In this document: piece after piece, positions 21,402-30,946 of the stretch
How positions within the stretch are numbered: the stretch's first letter is position 1
Layout: every line of letters starts with the position of its first letter
NCBI GenBank assembly: GCA_025330725.1
Contig: JAIWND010000002.1
Location: 62,001 to 126,000, forward strand
DNA: 64,000 bases
Direction of reading: 5' to 3'
Source: Chlamydoabsidia padenii
Taxonomy: Eukaryota > Mucoromycota > Mucoromycetes > Mucorales > Cunninghamellaceae
Notes under the pieces: model-generated
The model's input: the letters and a program-made list of their open reading frames with translations, nothing else
Told to the model about the DNA's origin: nothing
Databases searched by the model: none
Program-made: the position numbers and the translations under genes

Positions 21402-22299
21402 ATAAGAGAATAACAAAAAATAATAGGAAAAAAGGAAAAGAAGCAAATCTTTTATAGACAGGAAGAGGAATAACAACAATCAAATCTGAAAGTCATGTCT
21501 GTTCAGGTTGTTTATCGTTCACTGACCACATTTCTGATCCTCTTTGTTTATCATTTGCAGATAATTTTATTCTCGTATAATATCTCTGATATTTTAGTAA
21601 AGAGTGCAACTGTTCTCATGTTTGGTGCTTCTGGTTGATATTTCTGACTGACCATCTCCAATTTACATCCGGGGTTTGAAAGTTCCCCTGACCCAAATCC
21701 AAAGTTACACACAGCGGGTTTTACAAAGTGGGGGAAACGGGATTAGGCGAGTGATCCTAATTCTATGCCTTCTCTCCTTTTGGTCATTAGCCTACCAGTT
21801 GAAGTCTACACAAGGTATGGTCCGTGTTTGTTTTTGACTCTCATCAATACCATCTACCAACTATACAAATCTCTGGGCAATGTAACTGCCATTTTTTTTT
21901 TTTTTCACTCTCAATGCAAGAGTAAGGTTGTAGCAGCGCCAAGGTTTTGTTTTTGCTACCTATTTCAGCCCTAACCCCGTTTTTCCCTTAAGCTTATGAT
22001 TTTGACAGGTCATATTTCCCTGATTTGATGAAATACTTTTCATGATACAAGATCCATAGACTAGGGAACGTTAATGTGAGCAATGTCAAGGAAATCATGC
22101 ATTGGGGTAGTTTGCTGATTCATCACAAGATTTGCGGGGTTTCAACAATTTCAAAGTCATGATGTTGGTTTTCCTTCCTTTTTTCTCTTTTTCCTTTTTT
22201 CTTTCTTGTACATTATATACGCCTGTGTGTCTGTTTTACAATCCATCTTTTTGCTTTGTTATAAAGCAAATCAATTGGCTTTTATCGACGAATTACATC
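21340..22299. other. Upstream region of the TMEM184-like gene
   Basis: A (CA)n-(TA)n microsatellite lies at 21367-21400. Motif copies are CGGGGTTTGAAA at 21670-21681 and GCGGGGTTTCAA at 22134-22145, the latter 155 bp before the chosen start codon. A T-rich leader follows. Confidence 0.55.
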
Positions 22300-24704
22300 A
22301 TGATACGTGCCAACGATATTGGATACGGTGAAGGTGGTGCAGGGTCAGAATTTAACCCTCTTGTTATTCATCTGGCTCTCATCTTTACAATTACTGGAAC
22401 TTTTATCTCTCTCTTATCAGTCTGGCTCCACTGGAAAAACTATCGAAAACCTGCAAGTACCACTTGATAAAATAAACATACTTTTTACTTTTTGACAGGC
22501 AATGCGATATTAATCCATATCATTTGTTATAGAACCAACAACGTCAAGTCATACGCATTTTATGGATGTAAGTTGTTCTCCCTCTCCTTAATAATCAAAA
22601 CTAACCTTTTTATATACATAGGGTTCCCATCTATGGTATCAGCACTTTTATTTCATTGATATCTTTAAACACAGCCTTTTATGTGGATACCTTCCGGGAT
22701 ATATACGAAGCATTTGTGATATATGCCTTCTTCAACCTTCTTCTCAACAAACTGGGTGGTGAACGTGCACTGATTATTATGCTACATAGTCGTCCTCCCT
22801 CTGAAAACTTTTTTCCAGGCACCTTATGGTCTCGGGATATCTATGTTGGAGATCCTTATACCTTTTTATTTGTAAAAAGAGGTATTCTCCAATTCGTCTA
22901 TGTCAAACCTCTCTTGGCTATCGTCACCATGGTCCTCAAGGCAACCGGGAATTATCAAGACGGTGAAATATCTTGGTCAAGCTCCTATCTCTATTTGACA
23001 TTCTTCTATAATCTTAGTGTATGTCTTAGTCTGTGGTGTCTCATGGTCTTTTTTTATGCAACAAAAAAAGATTTGGTTGGATTCAGGCAAGTTTGCTCCC
23101 CCCCCTTCCTCCCTCTGATTTGATAGAACTTTTTTTGACTAACGATGGTCTTATTTTGATATATAGACCTTTACCCAAGTTTTTGTGTGTCAAAGCAATC
23201 ATCTTTTTCTCCTTTTGGCAAAGCGTCATTGTTGCCCTTCTGGTCTCCTTTGGTGCCATACGCGATGGTAAGTAACTAATAGGAAATAATCATGTTTATG
23301 GACTGGGCTATAGTATCACTCATTATCAACTCTACTATTTAGATGGACCTGAACATATATCTGTGGCTATTCAAGATTTTCTCATATGTATTGAAATGGT
23401 ACCATTTGCTATTGCTCACTCGTAAGTTATAGTATGCAACTCAAGGACAGATAGGGAGAGAATGTGTGATGGGAAGGGGCGGAGCAACAAAATAACACGT
23501 TTTATTCTTGATCTCTTACTAACTTTTTTTTATTTGTTTGGCAAACAGGTTTGCATTCTCCTTTGAAGATTACTACGATGTGAATGTCCACTCTGCACGA
23601 ATGCCTATCTTTACAGCAATCAAGGACTCAATTGGACTAAAGGATGTTTTAATGGACACATTGGATACTTTCCGTGGATCAAAATTCAACTACAAGTCCT
23701 TTGAACCTTCGGAAGGTGTCCCTCATATTGGCAGCAGTCGTACTTCTCGTATAATGGCAGGCTTACGCTATTCAACAAGTACCTCAAAAAAGCATTGGTT
23801 GGAACCAGCACCAACGTCGAAATTCCTCAGCACTGGCCGTGGTATCAATGATGAAGTAGTGGTGGAAGAATCCGAACAACTGGCGTTTGATGATCCTGAC
23901 CCTCGTGATTCGGTGGAAGAACTCTATGTGGCAAGCCGGTCAATGCAATTTGGTGATTACAATTATCCCGTGATTGACTTTCGGGCTCCTCTGTGGCGAC
24001 AATCTCGACGAAAACAAAGATCGTCAGGGTACGGTGGAACAGCATCCACATCAAAAGCAACCAATATACGAGGCGGGGGGTGGCTACAGCACAACAGTCA
24101 ATCAAAGTATAGACCGATCGAACAACGCGAAGGGTGTGTGGATGTCATTGTAGAACGAGGAAAAGGCAACTATGTGGTGGTGGATTCTTCTTCTTCGTCT
24201 GATGATGATGATGATACGGTGCCACCACCCAAGTATGATCGAACCAAGATAGCAACAACATCTCCACAAAGACAACAAGAACCACAAGTAAATACATCTC
24301 AATCCACTCCTCCATCTTATCAGTATAATAGATCAACGGGACCCACTTTGACAACAGCCTCCACTTCCACACCATTAGCTTCAACTCCTATACCCACAAT
24401 ATCCCATACTTCTCAACTATCTTCATTGACGGCATCATCCTCATCCTCATCATCACCAACACCGTCTCCATCAGCATCACATCAACAACAACAACATCCA
24501 TACCAAGCATCATCTTCAACAACTACACCAACCTATCAATTGCCACAGGATCAATCCCGTCAAGATACATACCAACCATGGGCTCGACTACACTCTTCTT
24601 GGCATGATCAAAATGAACAATCAAACACCAATATCTTAGGTTACAGTCATACCAACAACAACGAACACGATGACATGTTTCTTACCAGCAATGTATGGAA
24701 ATAG
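22300..24704 (+). CDS. TMEM184/Ostalpha-family membrane protein
   Basis: Member of the organic solute transporter alpha/TMEM184 family (PF03619), a seven-helix protein of endosomal or plasma membranes. Six exons: 22300-22452, 22533-22567, 22622-23086, 23167-23267, 23343-23421, 23549-24704 (about 662 residues). Hallmarks are WLHWKNYRKP, then QQRQVIRILWMVPIYGISTF, FRDIYEAFVIYAFFNLL, and AFSFEDYYDV near residue 275. After the last helix comes a 380-residue cytosolic tail rich in Ser, Thr, Gln and Pro, longer than in animals. Introns 1 and 3 must start with GCAAGT to keep the frame, i.e. GC-AG introns. ATG 22300 is chosen as first Met before helix 1; an in-frame ATG at 22159 would add a hydrophobic leader. 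Confidence 0.88.
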
Positions 24705-25278
24705 GTGATTGATTTGATGGGGGCACTCTTATTAGTTATAGTTGTTATTATTCCCCCCCTCCCCCAAATTGTTTGTAAATGTCATTTGATTATTGAATTT
24801 TTGTCAACTTTTTTGACAATGAAATAAATAAAACATTCCCTATCTTTTATATGATCAATATATGCACAGATTTATATACAGTTTGTGACGAAAATTGAGT
24901 GGGACAAGTCGAATTTATGGAATATCTCTGAGAAGTTTGATTCCCAAGTAATGGTTACACATGCTTCTTTATTGCAGGAGTCCAACTTTCCATATATTCT
25001 CAAAAGAACGTATATTGATCCCCTTTTTTGAAAAAAAAAAAAAAATCTTATATCTCTTCTGGCCACATTGCACACAGAGAATCATTGATTCACTTTGCTT
25101 TACTTGTACTCAATTGAAAAGTATATGTCTATGGCGGTATGAAATAATGCCTGTGTAACACCGACATCAAAGAAATAAGGGGTTTCACATCCCGCTGGAT
25201 CATCATTACCGGGTTTAAATAATGCACGTTTCTCTAGAAATCGATTCATTCTACTCTCTCTTTCTTTCTTTCTTCAAC
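24705..25278. other. Intergenic region upstream of the PC-esterase gene
   Basis: Contains the 3' end of the TMEM184-like gene (AATAAATAAA near 24823) and a motif variant TTTCACATCCCGC at 25183-25195, about 85 bp before the likely start codon, followed by a CTTTCTTT leader. Confidence 0.55.
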
Positions 25279-26135
25279 ATGTTATTTGAGCGATCACTAC
25301 CATCATGTCGATCCATATCAGTCTACGCCGTGACCGCTCTCGGCATGATGTTGCTATGGATGTTCGTGATACCGCATAATGACTTTTACGCTACCGTATC
25401 TCCACCCTCCACCGTGAATATCATCCTCAACAATCAAAAACCATTTATCCACATACCATCACAGGATCGATTATGTACTCCTTCAAGTTACAATCAGGGC
25501 GCATGGAAGCGAAAACCTATCAAGATGACATCCAACTCGACTCGATCATTCGAATCCTCTATCAAATACACTTGTCCAGCTCACTTTGCACATAAATGTT
25601 ATGCTCGTAACGAAAATGAATTGCTAAGAAACAAGCAAATGTAAGTAGTACCGACTCCTTATCATGCAAACTTATTCCCCCCCCTCCCCCCTTTTTTTTT
25701 TAGTGCTGAATGGCAATGGCAACCTGATGATTGCGATCTTCTTCCTATGGATACACATAAACTAGCCAAGCATTTATCTGATCATCCTTTACTCCTTGTT
25801 GGTGACTCTATCACTCAATTACAGTATGAAAGCATGGGGTGTCTATTGGGTCAATTTTTGTCCACCTCGAAGACTTTTACCAATATGACAGGTGGGGATC
25901 GAGAGATCAAGGTGAGTCAACTGCATTACTCTGAATCCATGAAAAAGACAACACCTGCTTTGGCTTATCTTCGATCTGATTTTGGTGTTCGCGTGGATGA
26001 TCTTCGATTGATTCAACCTTTTGAAAAGGAAGGTGATCTACTGGGCCATGGTCATAACTTCCCCTGGTAAGCTGGATTTGAAAAACAATCAATAAAATGG
26101 GAAATCAAATCAATCCTGCTCATTTTCTTTCTTCT

Positions 26136-26176
<41 letters not shown>

Positions 26177-26844
26177 GATTCATGCCTTGTCTCGGTTTGA
26201 TTACATTGTCTTTAACACAGTAAGTTGACTATATACAAAAACATGATGATCGGTAGTGGAAACTCACATTATCAATAATAGGGGGCCCACTGGCACACCA
26301 ATATACGCTGGGGACCTGATACGAGTGAAGCACAACTCCTCCAAGGATTCCGGGACGCCATGACCATCATATTTGACCATCTCAAACAAACCATCCAACC
26401 TCATCAACGTGTATGGATTCGCAGCACACCATTTGGACACAAGGATTGTTCACGTCATACTAAACCGGCCACTTCCGCCCACCCGATCCGTCCTCCTAGT
26501 GGTCAACCAGGTGAATACGAATGGCACTTGTTTCCTGTATTTGATGCGGTATGGAAAGACTGGATTGACACATGGCAGCAAAACAATCCTCTTGATAAAC
26601 GATTTGCCTTTTTGGATATCTCTAATATGACCAATCTTCGTGGTGATGCTCATTCCAAGCCCGATCGTGATTGTCTACATACGTGCTTACCAGGTAATAA
26701 CAATAATAATGATGTGTAGAATGACAAAGGGGACCAACACTTTTTGTTTCGTTTTTTATATCAATAGGACCTGTGGATGATTGGAATCGGTTATTGTATC
26801 ATGAAATTGGAAAAAGTGCCTGGGATCAATACGCTCAATCCTAA
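25279..26844 (+). CDS. PC-esterase (GDSL-like, TBL/CAS1-type) type II membrane protein
   Basis: Predicted Golgi polysaccharide O-acetyltransferase or acyl-esterase of the PC-esterase family, which includes plant TBL and Cas1p-type proteins. Five exons: 25279-25640, 25704-26066, 26177-26219, 26282-26693, 26768-26844 (418 residues). A signal anchor sits at about residues 13-34. The catalytic blocks are visible: LLVGDSITQLQYESM (GDS serine), NTGAHWHTNIRWGP, and the C-terminal DAHSKPDRDCLHTCLPGPVD (Asp-x-x-His), with conserved cysteines in CxxH context. ATG 25279 is preferred over in-frame 25222 because the leader between them is a CT-rich 5' UTR type. Intron 2 contains a 37-T tract. The polysaccharide substrate is unknown. 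Confidence 0.82.
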
Positions 26845-27155
26845 TCCCTTCTATCTACATATAATAGCACTAGAAATAGAACCCATACCCTTCATCATCT
26901 CTTATTAATGCAAAAATAAAGTAATCATGCTTCCTGTCTATATTCAATCCCCGGCGCTGACACAAGCCACTTGACTGTTGTAAATTTTTTTCCCAGCCTT
27001 TTAGATCTCGATCCCAGCAAACAAAAAGCTCCTCCTTTCTCCTTTATTACACACATTTAACCGGTAAGTGGATGGAATGGACACTCCCTACTGACCAATG
27101 TATTCACTCGACTCGTTTTATTTTTATTTTTTATTGTTGGCATGACAAATAGAAA
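26845..27155. other. eL28 promoter and 5' UTR intron
   Basis: A good intron (CCG|GTAAGT at 27064 to CAAATAG at 27152) ends three bases before the eL28 start codon, so the 5' UTR is probably spliced. Confidence 0.6.
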
Positions 27156-27722
27156 ATGAGCTCTGCTTTGGTTTGGGAATTAATCAAGAACAACAACTCC
27201 TTCCTTGTGAAGCGTGCCGGTCTTCAATTGTCTTCTGAACCCGCCAACTTGACCAACCTCCACTCCTTCAAGTACTCTGGTCTTGCTAACGAAAAGGTAT
27301 ATATATATATATATAGTAAAAGGCGGGAAGGGAGGCAATGACATGTACTCATGCTCACTTTTATATTGATTATAGACTGTTGCTATTCAAGCTGCTCCTC
27401 GTGGTATCAAGGTGACCACCAAGAAGGCCAAGAAGGCTAACTCCCCTGCCAAGTCCACCAACTCTGTTGTCATTGCCAAGTCTCGCCGCCACACTGCCAA
27501 GTCTGTTGCCAACTTGATTGCTCGCAGCAAGTACAGAGCCGATCTTCTTCCCGTAAGTTTTATATGATAGGAGGGGAACTCACAACGGGGAGTAACTCAC
27601 ACATACACTTTTGTTAGGCTGCTCTTGCTCGTGCCTCCGCTGTCATCTCTGCTCAACAACCTGTCAAGGCCAAGAACTTGCGTCCTGCCAAGGGTGTCCG
27701 TGCTCAAAAGAAGGCTCTTTAA
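27156..27722 (+). CDS. 60S ribosomal protein eL28
   Basis: Component of the large ribosomal subunit. Three exons, 27156-27296, 27376-27552 and 27618-27722, encode 140 residues: [20 protein letters not shown] at the N-terminus, then [18 protein letters not shown], and a strongly basic C-terminus ([16 protein letters not shown]), all as in eukaryotic eL28. Codon use is biased to TC/CC-ending codons (GCC, ACC, AAG), as expected for a highly expressed gene and as in the ATP synthase gene at 62 kb. Intron 1 has an unusually plain (AT)n start. AATAAA follows the stop near 27789. Confidence 0.95.
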
Positions 27723-28333
27723 ACGATCTAGTTATAAACAAACTATCTTGTTTTTTTTTGTATTTTTGATAGTATAGTACTTTATATGAAATAAAAAAAA
27801 GGAAATGGTAGATGAAATACAAATGATGAGATGTCTTTATGTAATAAAATGATTTGTGATGGTGATCTTGTATTGGGATTGGGCATGTCGGGATGCCAAA
27901 GGTGATCGTCCTCATTATGTTAATGAGGAATGAAATCGTTTCGCACACATACATTTGGAAAAAAAAGTGAATGCATGGGCCTGTAGACCAACAAGTCTCC
28001 ATTGATTTGCCCATTCATGTCAAGTTGCTTGCATGGATTCGGCGTTTGAAATCGAGTAAGGGGTAACGAAGAACTCTGTCTTTCATGACATGGCTCCTTC
28101 CTAGAGAGAGTGTTTCTGTTAAATAAAAAAGCTTTACTTCAACATCATTTATATTTATTACATTAAAAATATTTAAATAAAAAGGGTATTGATAATCTAT
28201 TGCTTTAAGAGGGGGGAAGAGCTAAGATGAAGGCACTGTTCTAATAAGTTTAATCACCACCAAAATAGTCCAACCACAAGAGATAGATTGTTTTTTAAAA
28301 AAAAGGTACACCAATCAAAAGAGAAAGATGTGC
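27723..28333. other. Convergent 3'-3' intergenic region
   Basis: Lies between the 3' ends of eL28 (+) and REI1 (-). It carries a motif variant, TCGGCGTTTGAAA, at 28039-28051. No gene seen. Confidence 0.5.
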
Positions 28334-29678
28334 CTAGATGGGATTTTGTGTTCGGAATCGACTGAGATTGACTTCGTTTTGCTTGACATTGATATGGCTT
28401 TGTTGATCATGTTTTAATGCTACTTCGCAAATACCCTGCGTGGTCATACGTTTCTGTTGTTCCACTTGCCCATCGGTGATTGCCATGTGCCGCCGTTCTT
28501 TACGATTCTTCGCTAATGATTCCGGCCGTTGATTCGAGACTGATAATGAAGTAGATGTGTCGCCTTGTGGATTCATTGTCACGCCTTGATGTTCAGTAGT
28601 AGATCGATGTTGATGTTGTTGCCGGTAGAATTTCGCCAAGTGCCGATTACCCAGTCGAGTCCCATTCTGTAACATGAGCTCACCGTTCCTTGTAGTGGCA
28701 TGCATTGATTCATTATCGCTTGTTTGGATGTCAAAGTCATAGTATTGTAACAAAGTATCCACATCTTCAGTATCATCATAAGCCATCTTGCAGTGACCTT
28801 TATCAATCTACAAAACAAGGTAAATAGATAAGATGACATGTCATGATTTTCTCCCCCCGATTGACTTACCATATGAGCCATTGTCGCCTGAGCGGTTTTA
28901 AAGCCCTTGTTGCAATAAAGACAGTTGAATTCGGATCGAATTTTGTTTGACAAGTAGTTGATCAAGCCATGAACATCAGATAGGTATTCAATATCAGGTA
29001 AAAAGAAGCCATGGTGTTTGGACATGTGGTGAAGAGTGTCGTCAAAGTGATGTTGATGTTCATCGCAAAAGAGACATGAGGTGCCATCATCATTATCTTT
29101 TGGTGTCAAGGTGGATTTGGAAGAAGAGACAGTTTGATTCGCTTCAGAGTCCTTGTGCTTTTTAGATCGGATATGATTGTCGTAAGACGGTTCACTTCCA
29201 AATGTTTTCCTGTAAAAAAAAGAAATGGATTGTTAGTGAAAATTGAGGGGAAATGTTGCATTGATAATATCACTCTACCTGCACGAATAACAATGATATA
29301 CAATACCATCTTGTTCACTTTCTTCTTTTCCTTTTGCTTGTTGTGCTAAGTTGAGTTTAAAAAAATGATTAGTAAGAGTGCTACTTTTCCTGCATTTCTA
29401 CTTTACCCAAGACCTTTTCATTGAATTGATAAGAAGTAACTGGGGCAAGTTCAGCCATTTTTCGCTTGAGATTGTACTTGTGCCAACTAAAAAAAGATTA
29501 AAAGATTAATCAAGCCATGCTGATTAGCAACCTCTTTTTTGTCAACTTACTCTGTACGATAATGAGCACGCTGGTTCTCAGATGAAGAGAATGCCATTTG
29601 ACAAGAGATGCAAGTAAACTTGGACCAAGCGGGATCAAAGGTTTGAGCTGTTGTTGGTAGTGTTTGTGTTAGAGACAT
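28334..29678 (-). CDS. REI1: REI1/ZNF622-like 60S biogenesis factor
   Basis: Cytoplasmic pre-60S maturation factor that helps release Arx1/Alb1 in yeast. Five phase-consistent exons: 29551-29678, 29407-29486, 29279-29345, 28870-29209, 28334-28807 (362 residues). Four C2H2-type fingers are in family order: FTCISCQMAF...H, YHCYSCRKTF...HIRSKKH, CLFCDEHQHH...MSKHH and FNCLYCNKGF...MIDKGHC. The RAHYRTDWHKYNLKRK block after finger 1 and DKGHCKMAYDD after finger 4 are diagnostic. It shares a 182-bp bidirectional promoter with the HAX1-like gene. The neighbouring eL28 is also ribosomal, but convergently placed. Confidence 0.93.
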
Positions 29679-29860
29679 GGTTAGGTGTGATAATTAGAAA
29701 GAGAAAGGCAAAAGGAGAAAAAGGATGTATTGTATTTATGCACTTTTCATTGCTGCGGGATGTTTCAAATCCCGCATGGCGCAGTTTCAAATCCCGCAAT
29801 GTCATAGGTTCGACCCATATTCTTTTTTCTTTTCTTTTCTTTTCTGGATTAATAATTACC
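29679..29860. promoter_or_regulatory. Bidirectional promoter with paired motif copies
   Basis: Between the divergent REI1 and HAX1-like start codons lie two identical TTTCAAATCCCGC copies at 29763-29775 and 29785-29797, 22 bp apart (two helical turns). Just left is an inverted GCGGGA (29757-29762), so the first copy sits in GCGGGA-TG-TTTCAAATCCCGC-like symmetry. Confidence 0.6.
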
Positions 29861-30630
29861 ATGTCATTCCCACCAAACAACAACAATGACCCACATTCCG
29901 AACTCGAACTATTGGAAGGACTATTAAATAATATGTTTAGTGGTGCTACCAGTATGCTATTCAAGTCCCTCCAGGAGCCACTCGACCTTGGCCAACAAAC
30001 GCAAGGACACTCTTATACATCGACCCTGGACGATCTGGACGGCAACGACTTTCGACGTATTGCGGAAAAAAGACGTCAACGTAATCATCAAGTGGACACT
30101 ACGAACAATAATCAACAAATCGATACAGCCATCACACCTTCACCACAAAGTATAATATCTAACAGTGATCTTGATAATATGGGGAAAGGCTTGGTAGGAC
30201 TCTGGGGCTCACTTCTTGGTGACTTGGCACAACAACAACAATCAAGTACTGACCACCATAATGACAAGGTAAGCAATGCAAGATATATATATATATATAT
30301 AAAGAAACAAATACTCACTTGGCAAACACTTTTTAAAAAAAGAACACTGGTTGGACATTCACCTCATCAAGCACTTCACACCAAAGAACCATTCAGCCTG
30401 ACGGAACAGAGGAGGTGGTAACCACCACTCGGCGCAACGGCCGAACGGAAACAGTAACGACCATTCGGCACCCTGATGGCACTCTGCAGGAATATCGAAA
30501 TACAAGTGATCGGCCAACCATTCTGTCCATGTTATCACCTACTCCTAATGACAATATTGACTCTACTTTATCTGGTCCTCCTCGGTCAAACAATCCTCTC
30601 TCCAATCTGTTACGATCTATTTGGGGATAA
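29861..30630 (+). CDS. HAX1/MLF-like protein
   Basis: A 231-residue acidic-then-basic protein in two exons, 29861-30268 and 30343-30630. The C-terminal part has a repeated phrase of the HAX1/myeloid-leukaemia-factor kind: RTIQPDGTEEVVTTTRRNGR followed by TETVTTIRHPDGTLQEYRNT, and it ends SNLLRSIWG. The N-terminal half holds an amphipathic helix (ELELLEGLLNNMFSGATSML) and a Gln-rich stretch. In animals such proteins act in mitochondria and in adaptor roles; the function here is unknown. It is divergent to REI1 and shares its promoter. Homology is short and partly low complexity, so the name is tentative. Confidence 0.6.
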
Positions 30631-30946
30631 ATATGGAATTTGGTGTGTCATTAGATTAGTATCATATATATTTTAGATAGTATATATATATAACCCCTCT
30701 CTTTATAATAAAAACTTTTTAACATCACATTTTTATTTAAACGTATACAACTATTATGTGCGTACTATGGTATCGCTACACAAGATATCTAATTATGTGT
30801 TTATTGAGTAAAGATATTATAAAAGGAGATATTAAAGCTACAAAGACAATGATTAGTATGTGTCAATAGCATAGCCATAAGACTAATCTAAAACTACAGT
30901 AAAAGGATGACTATGTATAAGGATAAAGTCTAGAATCATTACATAA
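30631..30946. other. Convergent 3'-3' intergenic region
   Basis: AT-rich, with the 3' ends of the HAX1-like (+) and Vps3-like (-) genes. I see nothing else. Confidence 0.5.

Noticed and set aside
29763..29815. T-arm-like words (GTTTCAAATCCC, GGTTCGACCC)
   Set aside because: They are the recurring promoter motif and chance similarity; no cloverleaf can be built.
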